Counted from the stretch's first letter, positions 43,835 through 55,537 are shown. The stretch is 64,000 nucleotides of DNA from Begonia masoniana (GCA_022432975.1 CM039503.1:44844655-44908654), one strand, 5' to 3'. The notes: generated by a model from the letters alone, not told the origin. A program made the numbers and translations.

Positions 43835-45218
43835 ATAATGAGATTTGATGTGATCCTATGAATGGATTGGTTGTTTAAGCATTATGCCACTATAGATTGT
43901 AGAACTGGAATTGTTAGTTTTCAACCCCCTAGTGGTTTAAACCATAATTTCCAAGCCCTGAAGAAGAGTAAAGAAATGACCGTAATGACTTCTGTTAGTT
44001 ATAGATCCTCCCCTTGCAGAGAGTATTTATGCTTTTTGGCCAGTGTTTTAGACACACAAACAGTAGAAAAATCAAGCCCCAAAAATGTTTTAGTTGTCTA
44101 AGATTTTCCAGAAGTATTTCTAGATGACCTTCCTGGTTTGCCACCAGATAGGGAAATTGAATTTGTGGTAGATGTTTACCCCGGCGCTGAGCCAGTATCT
44201 AAGAATCCATATAGACTAGCACCAACAGAACTTAAGGAATTGAAGAAGCAGTTAGAGGATTTATTGGAGAAAGGGTTCATACGGCCTAGCTTTTCACCGT
44301 GGGGTGCACCTGTCCTTTTTGTCAAAAAGAAAGATGGATCAATGCGTATGTGCATTGATTATAGAGAATTAAATAAGTTGACTGTCAAGAATAAGTACCC
44401 TTTGCCGAGGATTGATGACTTATTTGACCAGCTTAAGGGTACAAGAGTTTTCTCTAAGATTGACCTTAGATCCGGTTATTATCAGTTGAAAGTCAAATCA
44501 GAGGATATCCCTAAGACAGCTTTTCGCACAAGGTATGGGCATTATGAGTTTTTGGTTATGTCCTTTGGATTGACTAATGCGCCAGCAGCCTTCATGGATC
44601 TTATGAATAGGGTGTTTCGTGAATACTTAGATAAATTTGTCATAGTGTTCATTGATGATATTTTAATTTATTCCCGTTCCAAGAACGAGCATGCTAGACA
44701 CCTGACCTTAGTGTTGAAAGTATTGAAACAACATCAACTTTACGTCAAGTTTTCCAAGTGTGAATTTTGGTTGGACCAAGTTCACTTTCTTGGTCATGTG
44801 ATCTCTAGAGATGGAATATCCGTTGATCCAGCTAAGGTCCAAGCAGTTAAGGAATGGCCCCAACCGAAGAGTGCTAATGATATTAGGAGTTTTCTTGGGT
44901 TAGCAAGATATTACAGGAAGTTCATTGAAGAATTTTCAAAGATTGCTACACCCCTTACAAGGTTAACAAGGAAGAATGTGAAGTATATGTGGACTGAAGA
45001 ATGTGAACGTAGCTTTCAGACCTTGAAGCAGAAACTGACCAATGCCCCAATTTTAACTCTTCCTGTCGAAAATGGTAAATTCAGTATCTATTGTGATGCT
45101 TCCACGATTGGACTTGGTTGTGTTTTGATGCAAGATGGAAAGGTTATAGCTTATGCTTCTAGGCAGTTAAAAGTACATGAAAAGAATTACCCTACACATG
45201 ACTTAGAATTAGCTGTTG

Positions 45219-46746
45219 TGATAAGTGTGTATTTTACACACTTATTTATACTTTCTAGATTTGATTTGATAAGTTTTTCTCAAGCATTGGAAGAAAATCT
45301 AATATATTTTGTGCAAGTTGCAGTAATTTTAACCAGAACAGGGACAGAAAATAAAAGAATTAAAGTGAAGTTGAAGACAAGAAAAGAGAAGTCTGAAGAA
45401 CAGAGAGGATGGAATTTAGAAGAATTGCAAAGAGGAAAGCGATCGATCTCTGTAACTTGGCAGAGATCGATCGCCTTGCATAAAGAAAAGAAAGAAGAAG
45501 TAATACACATAGTGCATGATTGCTTGAAAGAGATGCAGCATGTTTAAAAGCACAAAGCTTGAAAGCAGCGATTGATCTCTATGAAGTCCAGAGATCAATC
45601 GCCATACATGGATGAGAATGAAGAGGCAGCGATCGATCTCTAAGTTACCCAGAGATCGATCGCCAATGCATAAAGAGAAGGAAACAGCAAAGACAGCAAA
45701 TTAAGAAGCAGCGATCGATCTCTTCCACATGCCAGAGATCGATCGCTTATCATCTACAAATATGGAATGATGCGTTGTTTTAATCCGAGCCATTCAACTT
45801 AAATCAAATTTAATCCCAGCCGTTAACCGATTTAAAAGAAACTATTAAAAACCTAATAGACCTAGCGCTTGGAGATGAAGAAGCTACATCCTGGAGCAGC
45901 GGCAGGGAGCTTCACCGAGGCGATTTTCGGCGAGGAGCAATTCCGGCGACAGCTATTTTTTTTTTATTTTCCTTTTATTTCTTCATTTTAATTATGCAAC
46001 TCCTTAATATCGTTGTTTATTTACCTTTTAGCATGAACTAAACGTTTGTTCTAGGGTTTCGATGTAGCCTAGTTATGATTATTTGTTTTTCTTAATTCAA
46101 GTATTTAATTTCCTGTTTCTGTTCTGTGTTGAGTAATCTATTCTGAACGTAATGCTTAGGTTTGCTTGATCACCAAAACTAAGAACTTTAGGGTTGATTC
46201 GGGATGCGAGAGCGGAGAATTTAACCGTGCACTGAATAGTTTGCCTTAAAAAGGATCCTAGGCTAGAGATAGTTAGGACGTTTGAGTGGTAATATAATTT
46301 CTTGTTCCTAATGTATTCAATTAATTCTCAGGATTAGAGACCGAGAGGTGATAATTCGTTAGTTGAATAAGTTTATCTTTGCTCGAGAGAGATTGATAAA
46401 TATTTTCGTGAAATTGCCATCAACACATAGAAATAGGATTTAACTATTTGAATTAGGTCTGATAAATAGGATTAGCTAAGTGAAATCGGAACCCTGGATT
46501 TTCTCAACATATAATCTTACTTCTTTATTTTAGAATATTTTATTTAAATTGTTCACTTATTTTATTTGAATTATTTTAGTTTTAAAAATCCAAATCACTA
46601 AATTTATTGTTTCTTTTCAAATTAAACTAGAAATTAGATATTCAACTTTTAACATAATTATTCCTCGTGGGATCGACACTCGTACTTAATACACACTTTA
46701 TTACTTTTGCGACACGTGCACTTGCGTAGTACGATTTTTCGCAACA
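45219..46746 (+). mobile_element. Solo Athila LTR, TSD TGTTG
   Basis: Starts TGATAAGTGTGTATTTTACAC and ends TTTTTCGCAACA (1528 bp), with TGTTG on both sides (45214-45218, 46747-46751). The ends match the reverse complement of the LTRs of the full Athila (51365-52937, 61687-63251), so it is an older relative in plus orientation. Its U3 holds four strong hairpins. Confidence 0.95.
45439..45746. repeat. Four GCGATCGATCTCT hairpins with different loops
   Basis: Stems of 13-14 bp at 45439-45474 (loop TAACTTGG), 45568-45602 (loop ATGAAGTCC), 45629-45663 (loop AAGTTACCC) and 45711-45746 (loop TCCACATGCC). The left arm is GCGATCGATCTCT and the right arm its complement; loops and spacers are unrelated. 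In the second hairpin both arms carry a matching change (ATTGAT/ATCAAT), so pairing is kept. They lie 220-530 bp into the LTR. Confidence 0.96.
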
Positions 46747-46797
46747 TGTTGTGGTCTTCGCATTAAAGATTTGGAGGCACTATCTGTATGGACAAAC

Positions 46798-47319
46798 TTG
46801 ATGTGATCCAAGCAGCGACAAAGCCCAATCCCAAGAGCAACGATCCAATTGAGGACATCCGCGGCCCAAGGATTAATTTTAGAGATCCAAGGGAGAGAGG
46901 AGCCGCGACAACTTGATCTAAAACTATTGAATGTGTCGAGGATTGAAGATAATCAAAATCAAGTTGAAGCAAGGGAGGCCAAAGATGCATGAAGATTTAC
47001 ATGTGCCATGCACATGCACGTGCAAGAATTAAAAAGTCACATGAGAAGCACATGCAAATCCAAACAAATCACGTATAAGAGATTTTATCCGACAGAATCT
47101 ACTCAAATCATATTCAAACGTAGTTTAAACGTGAGATGATATCTTATCATGCAAAAGATCATTATCTCACAATTTTTATTAGTTATTTTATTTTATTTTC
47201 GTTTTTTTATTATTATTTAGTTTAATTTTAATGTGTAGCCTATTTAATGGCAAACTATTTGATTTAATGAAAGAACAAGTTTGAATTAAAAATTGAGTGT
47301 TTTTTTTAGAGAAGATTTC
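46798..47319 (+). other. Unassigned filler between Ty3 pol and LTR
   Basis: Starts where pol breaks off and ends before the LTR fragment. The AT-rich right half (TTTTATTTTATTTTCG, then GTGTAGCCTATTTAATGGC) resembles LTR U3/R sequence of some other element. No domain is recognised. Confidence 0.4.
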
Positions 47320-49078
47320 TCTGGTAAGTAAAGTATGCATGTGCCTTCGGGCCTACATCACAAAACAGTAGGGTTATGTATTTTGGAAATGGTTTTGTAT
47401 GTCATGCATCATGTTTTTGAAAGATTACGAAAATGAATTTCCATGTAAGAACGATAAGGTATGAACTGAATGTGACAGATCAGCTATTAAGGAAATTCAT
47501 CCGCCCCTTAATCGAGTAGAGGATGTATAACATTGGGAGAATTGATCCCACTCCCAAGGGAACAGAGGGATCAGATCAGCTATTAAGGGAATTCATCCGC
47601 CCCTTAATCGAGTAAAGGATGTATAACATTGGGAAAATTGATCCACTTCCCAAGGGAACCGAGGGATCAGATCAACTTATGAACGTATGTGAATGCAACT
47701 GAGATGAGAAAGTAGAAATTGCATGTTTAGGAATTTTATGTTTCAGCATTTCATTTCATTACTGCTTTACTTACTTAGCATTAGGCTAATAGATGAGTTT
47801 TGTGATGTAGGTGAAGAAGTGACAGCAGGTGAATCCTCTGAGTTCATTGAGGGATAGGATGGTTGGGGGAGCACACTCATGCCACGGATCTGGTACCTGA
47901 TGAGGCAGGTTAACTGATGTCAATTGGTGTGAAAGTCTAGTTGACAGTGTTTCAATTTAAACTTGTTAAGTTTTCATAACAGTAGTGATTTCAACGTTTT
48001 GAATACGTTTTTGAGTTTTCTCTTCTGATAATAGTGTTCTGTTTGGTTATAGTATTGGCACTCACTGGATTTTAGTAATGTAATGGTTGAAATGTTTTGA
48101 ACGGTCTCAGTGAAGTGAGTAAATCCTTTTCGGTATTTAGAGTTGTGTTTGTATACCAAAGAGTAGATGAAGTGTGGTTCTGTTCTCTATCGTTAGATGA
48201 AGTCTATCGGCAGAGGTTGAGTTGTTGTTCTGTTGTTCTGTTGTCTATCGGAAGATGTCTTTAGTGGAAGCCATCGGATGATATAGAACGAAATTTGTCG
48301 TTTAGTGATCGGTATATGTAGCTTGTTTTATCAGAAGATGTTGTTTTGTTCACTATCGGTAGACGAAGTCTATCGGTAGATGTCGGGTTATAGTTATGTG
48401 TCTATCGGAAGGTGTAGGTTTAAGTCCATCGGATGATGTCTCAGTAAACTCATCGGCAGATGCGTGCTGATGTCATCGGTAGTTGAAGAAAAACTTTTGT
48501 CGTTTAGTCACCGGTGGATGTAGAGCAAAGCCGATCGGATGAAGGAAATCATCTGGCTGACGTCATCAGAAGATGTAGAGTGCATTTTGTCGTTTAGTGA
48601 CCGGTGGATGCCATGTGTAGATCCACCGGATGATGCAGAAAGTCTTTTGTCGTTTAGTGACCGGTGGATGCCGTGTGTAGATCCACCGGATGATGCAGAA
48701 AGTCTTTTGTCGTTTAGTGACCGTTGGATGTCGTGTGTAAATCCATCGGATGATGTAGAGAGCACTTTGTCGTTTTGCCACCGGATGATGTTTTCCATTT
48801 TCTGCTCCAGCCCCTTTTGTTTACTTTGTCCAGCCGGCGATGCGTTTGACTTTTGAAACTTATGAAGTATACTGCGATTTAATCATTTATTCATTTTGCC
48901 GATTATTCCTCAAAATTCCAACTGGGTATTTAAGCATTGTACAATAGTTTTGTTTAACTTTATTTTTACTTAAACGATTTCCGCTGCAAGTTTCGAAAAA
49001 AAAAAAATACGGTTGAAATTTTTAGTCATGTACGGGCATGGTGTGACAAACCGGGTTCAAATAACTCGGGGCGTTACA
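47320..49078 (+). mobile_element. Tekay-type LTR, 5' part missing
   Basis: From about 47320 the sequence matches the reverse complement of 36766-38290 (GTGCCTTCGGGCCTACATCAC, the GGATCAGATCAGCTATTAAG blocks) and ends ACTCGGGGCGTTACA at 49078. It may be the 3' LTR of the Ty3 copy at 43835, with integrase and the LTR start replaced by filler. Confidence 0.8.
48161..48850 (+). repeat. CATCGG array with exact 60-bp core in LTR
   Basis: Diverged units at 48161-48590 are followed by three units beginning at 48601, 48661 and 48721, an exact 60-bp period. Each has TTTTGTCGTTTAGTGACCGG. In the first two, CCGGTGGAT and ATCCACCGG form a 9-bp stem with an 11-base loop; the third has a mismatch. TGACGTCA lies near 48559. 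Both strands give spurious ORFs because 60 is divisible by 3. Confidence 0.93.
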
Positions 49079-51364
49079 GGGGCAACTACGTGGCAGCTTT
49101 TGATTGAACGAAAAATGGAGACGGATGCGATTGTTTTCCGTCCGTCCGGGTTGGGGCCAAATTACGTCTGGACGGACTCAATCCAAGTCCGTCCGTCTGG
49201 CATGGTCATATTTGGCACGTTTTCAATACGTTATGGTTTGACTTGTTAAAAAAATTTGTTTGGGGTTGGAATTGAAAAAAATTCGTAGTTTGAGGTGGTT
49301 TTTGGTAATTTTCCTTGAATTGGAGTCTTGGACGAGGAAGGGGGGAGGAGATTACGTGGGCCCCTGGATTGACGTGTCTGATTATCCCATGGAATTTGGG
49401 ATATCTGTAGGTGGGGCCATTCCAACACAAAAAAGGACAAATTTTTAAATTTTTTAATTGTTTTTTAATAGTATAAAGGAAAAGACGGAAATGCCACTGC
49501 TGCTTTATCCTGACCTGACGGAGTGATGATTAAAGGAGTTTCTTTTGGATTTCTGACCCTTTTTATTTTCTGTTTTTTTATTTTTTGACATTTCTGAATT
49601 TTCGTGTCTAAAGTTGAAAATTATTACGAACATGCCATTGACAAAATCCATTTATCTTCGCGAGGTGTTTTGTTAAGATGTTCCAAAAAGAGAAAAGAAA
49701 ATTGAAATGACGGAAACAACCTTGTGATTATGTGTAATAATTGAGTACTTTCTAAGGTGGTCCAGGGCTGCTAGTGCTGACAAGTGTTTTAAGTTAATTT
49801 CTGATTTTTCTTTTTAAATTTTAATTTAGCTTTCATTGGTACACAGTGTTATGGACAGCCATAATTAATTACTCTGTCAATGGGAGACGCCCACTTGGAA
49901 GCACCAACAATATGATCAGAAATAGAGTCAAATACAATGTATCTTTATATAGATAACCTGATGGTCTGAATAATTTTTTTAGAAGTAATTTGGTGTATGA
50001 AATTTGTTTCATTAGCCAAATGGACCATGTCATAAAAAAATCGTTAAATTTGTGACGTGGGATGCACATGACATATTATTTTTAAAATAAACTTCATGGT
50101 AACCCTTAAACTCGAATATTTTTATCTTCTTTGGTTAACAAAATGCTTGACAAGCGGGAAGTGAGTGATGGGTAGACAGGAGTAGATGATACTCCCAACA
50201 TTTAGAAGACTTTAGTCGAGTAAATGAAAATAAAAAGGGCGTGGGTGGCGAAGGAGAGGCATTGTAGGGACTAGACAGTATAAATATCTAAAATGATAGA
50301 TTACACGAACAAATGAGTGAATGATATATAAACGATAACTCGGAGTGTAAATAGTTCTATAATACTTGCAGAGCAGTTGGGTAGGATGGAATACTTAGGA
50401 GTGTGTTTTAAATAAAACAATAAATTAAATAAAAGTTATAGTATAAAGTATTAGAAGGCAAAGACAAAATGTGGGAAAGGAAGGGGGATGCTTGGGGATG
50501 CACCCACGCACACGCACACTTCTCATTCTCTCTTTTTTTATTTTTAAAATGTTGTTGTTTTCTAAGATTAAAAAAGAAGACTTCCTCTTTTAGGGTGCAG
50601 TCAGCAGTGACACATAGAGAAGCATTGTCTAAAACACTGCAATAATGTTATAATTTTACTTGATTTTTGAGGACACAAACCTCGAATTCCCAACCCCATA
50701 ACAAAACAAATCTTGCCCATCTATCACCCCATCAATTCTCTCACGTCTCTAACATCTTTATTCCCACAATCACTTGCCCATTCTCTCCATCTCTCTCCTC
50801 ACAATTTGCTGCATTTATAATGTTGAGTGGCAACTAATCACGAAGAAAATAGCTTTGTCGATCATAATGTGGTTTATGCAATTGTGAATTGGCTGAGAGA
50901 TAGGTATAGCCAATGTTTTGACACCAGATACTGCCGGTAGGTATGTTGAGGAACAAGCATGGAAGTAAAGAATTTGAATAGGAAGAACGAAACATGCTTT
51001 CCTTTTATTATTTTTATGTCTCTCCAAGATAGATCTAGAAGACGAAAGTTAATTTTATCATACTGAACTGAAGTTGAAAACGACCTCGCAAAAATGGTTT
51101 AGTTGAGAGCATTAAAGAGTTCGTCGGCATAAGAAACATGAGCAACACAAAGACCATCACTTCGAACTCATTCACGAACATATCATAGTGTAAAGCAACA
51201 TACTTCATGAGAAAGTGGAAAATTAGATTGACATGTATATTTATGGCACCAACATTGTCACTAGTTAACTGATGGATCAATAAAAGACTCTTAATTTTCG
51301 TGAGAAGAGAACAAAACAATTGAAGTTCTACGATAGTACTTGCAAACGAACTTATATTGAGTAT
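49079..51364. other. Intergenic region, no gene recognised
   Basis: GC-richer for the first 370 bp (CCGTCCGTCCGG repeats near 49140 and 49190), then AT-rich low-complexity DNA. Open frames at 49013-49249, 50815-51027 and 51035-51451 lack coding character. Confidence 0.55.
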
Positions 51365-52937
51365 TGTTGCTAAAAATCCTACGCAATTGAACGTGTTGCA
51401 AAAATAATAAAGTGTATAAATACAAGTTGAACCCACGAGGACTAGTTTCACTAATTATCAAACAAAATTAATCCCAATTTATAATGAATATAGAACTTTG
51501 GTGATTTTGGATTTAATAAAACACAACAAAATAATTTAAGTAAATTGCAGAAATTAAATGAGTTTGAGAATATAATGAGAAAGCTCTAGGATTTTCGATT
51601 TCACCTAAATTAATCATATTTAGTATTCCTAATTCAAATCATTATTTTCTATTTTTATGTGTTGATGACAATTTCACAAAAATATTTATCAATCTCTCTC
51701 GAGTAATGACAAACTTATTCAACTAACGAATTATTACCTCTCGGTCTCTAATCCTGAGAATTAATTGAATACATTAAGAATGAGAAATTAAAATACCACA
51801 TAAACACAGTAGCTATCTCTAGTCTAACATCCTTTTCATAGTAAATTATTCAGTGCACGATTATTTTGCAACTCTCGTATCTTAAAATAATCCTATAAAC
51901 ATGCTTTTGGTGATCAGACAATCGCAAGCATTAAGAACAGAGTAAATTATTCAACACAATATCAAAACAGAAAATCAATAACTTGAATTAAAGAAAATAC
52001 CAAATATTCATAATTTGGCTACATCGTAGCCCTCGAAAAGAAAATTAGTTCATGCTAGAATAAAGAACAACAACGAAAATAATAACAAAACTAAAGATGT
52101 TCAAGACTAAAAACTAAAGAGAAGATAAAACACTATGTTGTTGTGAAAATCTCTTTCTCCTCCGTTTTCTTCTTTTTCTCTGCGAACCGCTGTTGTCTGC
52201 AGAATTTTTCTCTTCTTCTGTGCGAAAAGCTGTTGTCTGCAGAATTTTTCTCTTCTTCTGTGCGAACCCCTTGTCTGCATAGGTCAACTTGTTAAATACA
52301 TAATCTCTCAATCTGACGCGTCCATCAGCCTCAATCAACGGTTGAGATTAAAACATCTGCATCAATTAAAATAGTCGATCGATCGGTTGTAGTGTGGCCG
52401 ATCGATCGGCTTTCTCATAAAAAATATTACCTCAGCCGATTGATCGGCTGGAGTTCTCCTATCGTTCAGCTGGGCCTCTACTCGGTTTAGATGATTCACT
52501 TTGGCCGATCGATCGGGAAGGGTTATGCGATCGATCGGCTGAGCTTCTGTTTTTTTCTTCAATTCTGCGATCGATCGCCTGCAATTCTGTGATCGATCGC
52601 AGACTTCTCTATTTTGCTTAACTTCTTCATTTTGGCCGATCGATCGCCTGAAATGCTGCGATCGATCGGCTACTACTCTGGAGTGCTATTCAAATCAGCT
52701 TCTTAGCTGATTGATCGCCTGAGGTTATGCGATCGTTCGGCTACTTCTCTGCCATCCAATTTTTGTCTTTTCTTCAGCTTATTTGTCTCCTGTCTTTCCT
52801 CCTTTCCGAACCCTGTAATTTCTCAATTTCTCTACAGACTTACACAAAAGTTATTAGTATCACTCACATGCTTGACTAAAGTATATCAAATCAAGTATAA
52901 AAAAGTACAATAAAGTGTGTAAAATACACACTTATCA
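51365..52937 (-). mobile_element. 3' LTR of the Athila element
   Basis: The minus strand reads TGATAAGTGTGTATTTTACAC to GATTTTTAGCAACA. It contains 39-bp repeats with TGTTGTCTGCAGAATTTTTC (52188-52275) and a zone of GATCGATC palindromes (52370-52745). The ORFs in it (52114-52338, 52362-52562) recur at 62682 because the LTR is duplicated; they are not genes. Confidence 0.93.
52370..52745. repeat. GATCGATC palindrome zone in Athila 3' LTR
   Basis: About a dozen palindromic sites, including GCCGATCGATCGGC (52394-52407), GCCGATTGATCGGC, GGCCGATCGATCGGG, GCGATCGATCGGC, GCGATCGATCGC and TGCGATCGATCGGC, spaced about 18-60 bp. Neighbouring sites can pair with each other. It starts about 190 bp into U3. 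Confidence 0.92.
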
Positions 52938-54385
52938 CACACTCAAACTTGAATGAAAGCTTATCCTCAAGCGAATAAAACTAAACAAAAAATCTCAACA
53001 GATATATAATTCAATCTCATATATTAATGCACAATACAAAATAATGGTAAAGCAATCCTCGTCAAAGTTTTTGGTAAATCGTTTCAGCTTGAACAATTAA
53101 TACTAAAAGCTACCAAGATTAACACTCAGCAAAAGAATTACTCATATTAGCGCATTGACGTTGCTTACTTAGAAATCCTCGTGTGTGTGTGTGTACGTGT
53201 TCATTCTTATTTTCCTCTAACTAATATAGTTATGAGAAAGAAATACACTCATAGCTCACTTGGGAACACTCCATCCACTCTAATCATTCATCGGCTTTGC
53301 CCAGCATCCAACTAATAGCAAATATCCATAAATAAAAACAAAATTCAATAGGTCTTTACAAGCTTGTAATGAAAGGCCGGGTTAAAGGGTAGGAATTATA
53401 TAGAATCAAGCGAATACCCAGAGCACCACTCATTCCACCTTATTTCACCCACTCAAAATTTTCTTCTATTCACTTACTCGCTTATTGAACTCAATCAAAC
53501 TTTCTTTTAATCGTTCACCCCCAAACTTACTTCACTCAAAATCACCCAGCTTAACTCCTTTGTCATTAGTACAAAACAAAAGCAATACAAACATAAACTT
53601 ACAGAGAAAAAAAATAGAATGAAAGTTAAACTTGTCAAGCTTGCTCTTTTTTTTTTTTTAACAACTTGACAAATAACGTAAATATAACAACGACCTAATG
53701 CTGTACATAGAAACAAATGACAAAGGAGTTGATACTGAGTTTCACCAGCTCCTTCTTCAACTCTCCCCTACATAGATCAATATCTCCGTGCTCATTAAAT
53801 AAGGTAGGAGAAATATATATGAAGCTGGACTAAGTTACAGGTGACAAATGAATGGTAAATAATCGGTTCAACATGGTGACTAAGGGTGTCATTAAATGAC
53901 ACAACACGGTAGGCTCAGAAAGCTCAAACGGTCCAAAAAATGGCTTAAATCATTCTATTATTTGTGAAAAATTTCAATTAGCATTCGAGGATATTGAGCA
54001 AAATCAAGAAATATGTTCCTTACTATGCTCTCGTTAATGTTTTATTTGGCTGGAGCTTCACTCTCTCACTGTGTTTGGGCTTCGATATATGTAGACTACA
54101 TGAGTATGACACCAACAGATAGAATCAAACAAGAATGAAAATGTGCTCATGGTTTGAGTCTAATGTTGTAAGCTCAAGTCAATGTAAACTAATACAAAAA
54201 CACTTTTACTCAGCATTTTTCAATAAGCTCAAGCATAAATTTATTCAAAATTGTAATCATTGACACCTAAACCAAGATTTCAGATTGCAAAACCAAAAAT
54301 AAAATTACCCCCAAACTTAAAATAAGCATTGTCCTCAATGTAAAAAAAAAAAAAAAAAAAAAACAGAAGGTGAAAATAGCGTACC
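52938..54385 (-). other. Athila 3' untranslated region and purine tract
   Basis: Non-coding sequence between the envelope-like ORF and the 3' LTR. The minus strand reads AAGTTTGAGTGTG directly before the LTR, a weakened version of the usual Athila tract. It includes (GT)n near 53180 and an A run near 54342-54363. Confidence 0.6.
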
Positions 54386-55537
54386 TTATGAAGTGCCGGG
54401 CAAATCATCATTCTCATTCTCGTGTGAAGATTCAAGTGGCCAGAGTAAATGCTCCGGATAAATGGGAAAAGGTGGAGTCGAGTGTGTGGAGTAGCCATGA
54501 TGAGCATTGAACGCGTCTATATACTATGCCGTGAATTGGGAATACTCAAGTTGGCGGGATTGGAGATCCACCAATCGCTGCTCCATTCGTGATTGTCGAG
54601 TATTGAGTATGGCAAACCGCTGCTCTTATTGGATAACGAGACTCTCCACCATACGCCCCACCTCATCAATTGTAAATGAACGGGGGCCATCGCGCCGCAA
54701 AAGAGGCGGAGGCCGTGGTGTAAGAGGGATTTTGACATTTGCATCTATTTCCTCGAATCTCAATCCATTATGACGAGAATTGCCATGGGGCCAAGTTGTG
54801 ATTCAAGAAATATTTGTGGAACCATACACCAGTTGCTGGATCCATGGCTCGTTCGTGGAGCTCATGGGGACGTTTGCTGCAGAGCATAAATGGGTAATAA
54901 GGACCGAATGAATATGACCAGCAGTGATAAGGCCCTTGCAATACAGAAGTACGACACGATCTCTGGTGAACTCTGATTTCTGCGATGTCGGCATGAGATT
55001 ACCTCAGATGAACCGACACCACGCTTGAGCATAGCGGTTCAGACAACTTATCAATAAATGAAGAGGTGAAGTCGGGCTTACAGTTGAATATATCCAAGTA
55101 GAGCTGCGATGCCCCATCGCGCGTAGGATTAACTCGTAATCGGGCCCTTTAGTCATCATCATGTGGAATTCATCCACTGGTAAATTGGGCAAACCGAACT
55201 TGGCATTAATGGCGGCAGCCGAAAAGTCTACGACCTTGTTTCGCACTTTGACGGGTCCAACTCCTTGAGATGCTTTAAGATTAGCATAAAATTCTCGGAC
55301 GACACTCACATTAGCATCACCCTCCAGAACAGCCAAGAGCTCCCAATTGTGTTGCTGAAGCATGCCTAAAATGTCTCCATCTAGCTATTCAGGTTGAAAT
55401 TGAATTTCACAGATCATTGCCTTATCCTTAGTCATGAAATCCCAGAAATAATTTTTTGCTTCAGCATTGAGGAAGGAGTGGTGGATTGCACTAAAGGAGG
55501 TTGAGCTAGACGATGCTTGTTTACGTTTGGGAGGCAT
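54386..55537 (-). pseudogene. Envelope-like ORF of the Athila element
   Basis: Starts at ATG 55537 (MPPKRKQASSSS) and ends at TAA 54386-54388. It includes VVREFYANLKASQG and NKVVDFSAAAINAKFGLPN, which resemble the putative plant transposon protein domain found in Athila third ORFs. In-frame stops lie near 55385, 55002, 54802, 54627 and 54519. The C-terminus is acidic (HENENDDLPGTS). A related C-terminus occurs at 63649-63831. The Athila ORF is called envelope-like by position only; a membrane role is unproven. Confidence 0.8.

Larger units (their letters stand above)
43835..46797 (+). pseudogene. Tekay-type pol (protease end, RT, RNase H), split by solo LTR
   Basis: The fragment begins at the end of protease (RFDVILxMDWL, with TGA near 43859), has a stop at 44099-44101, then a long open [67 protein letters not shown], and RNase H ([14 protein letters not shown]). 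At 45218 a solo Athila LTR interrupts it; it resumes at 46752, in the second TSD copy, with [14 protein letters not shown] and stops at about 46797. Integrase and chromodomain are absent. The open frame running into the LTR to 45547 is read-through, not protein evolution. Confidence 0.9.

Noticed and set aside
45219..45547. Extension of the Ty3 RT ORF into novel C-terminal sequence
   Set aside because: The extension begins exactly at the LTR terminus and has a TSD behind it, so it is read-through into an inserted solo LTR.
45439..45746. Resemblance of the hairpin series to a CRISPR-like or bacterial palindromic repeat array
   Set aside because: The units are inverted repeats inside a plant LTR with irregular spacing; there are no direct repeats with uniform spacers and no associated genes.
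48508..48856. Three overlapping repetitive ORFs
   Set aside because: They are frames of the 60-bp LTR array on both strands, with no start context or known domain.
51035..51451. 138-residue minus-strand ORF next to the Athila
   Set aside because: It crosses the LTR boundary at 51365 and has hydrophobic low-complexity composition without any known domain.
52114..52562. Conserved ORF pair repeated at 62682-62882
   Set aside because: The duplication is explained by the two LTRs of one Athila element.
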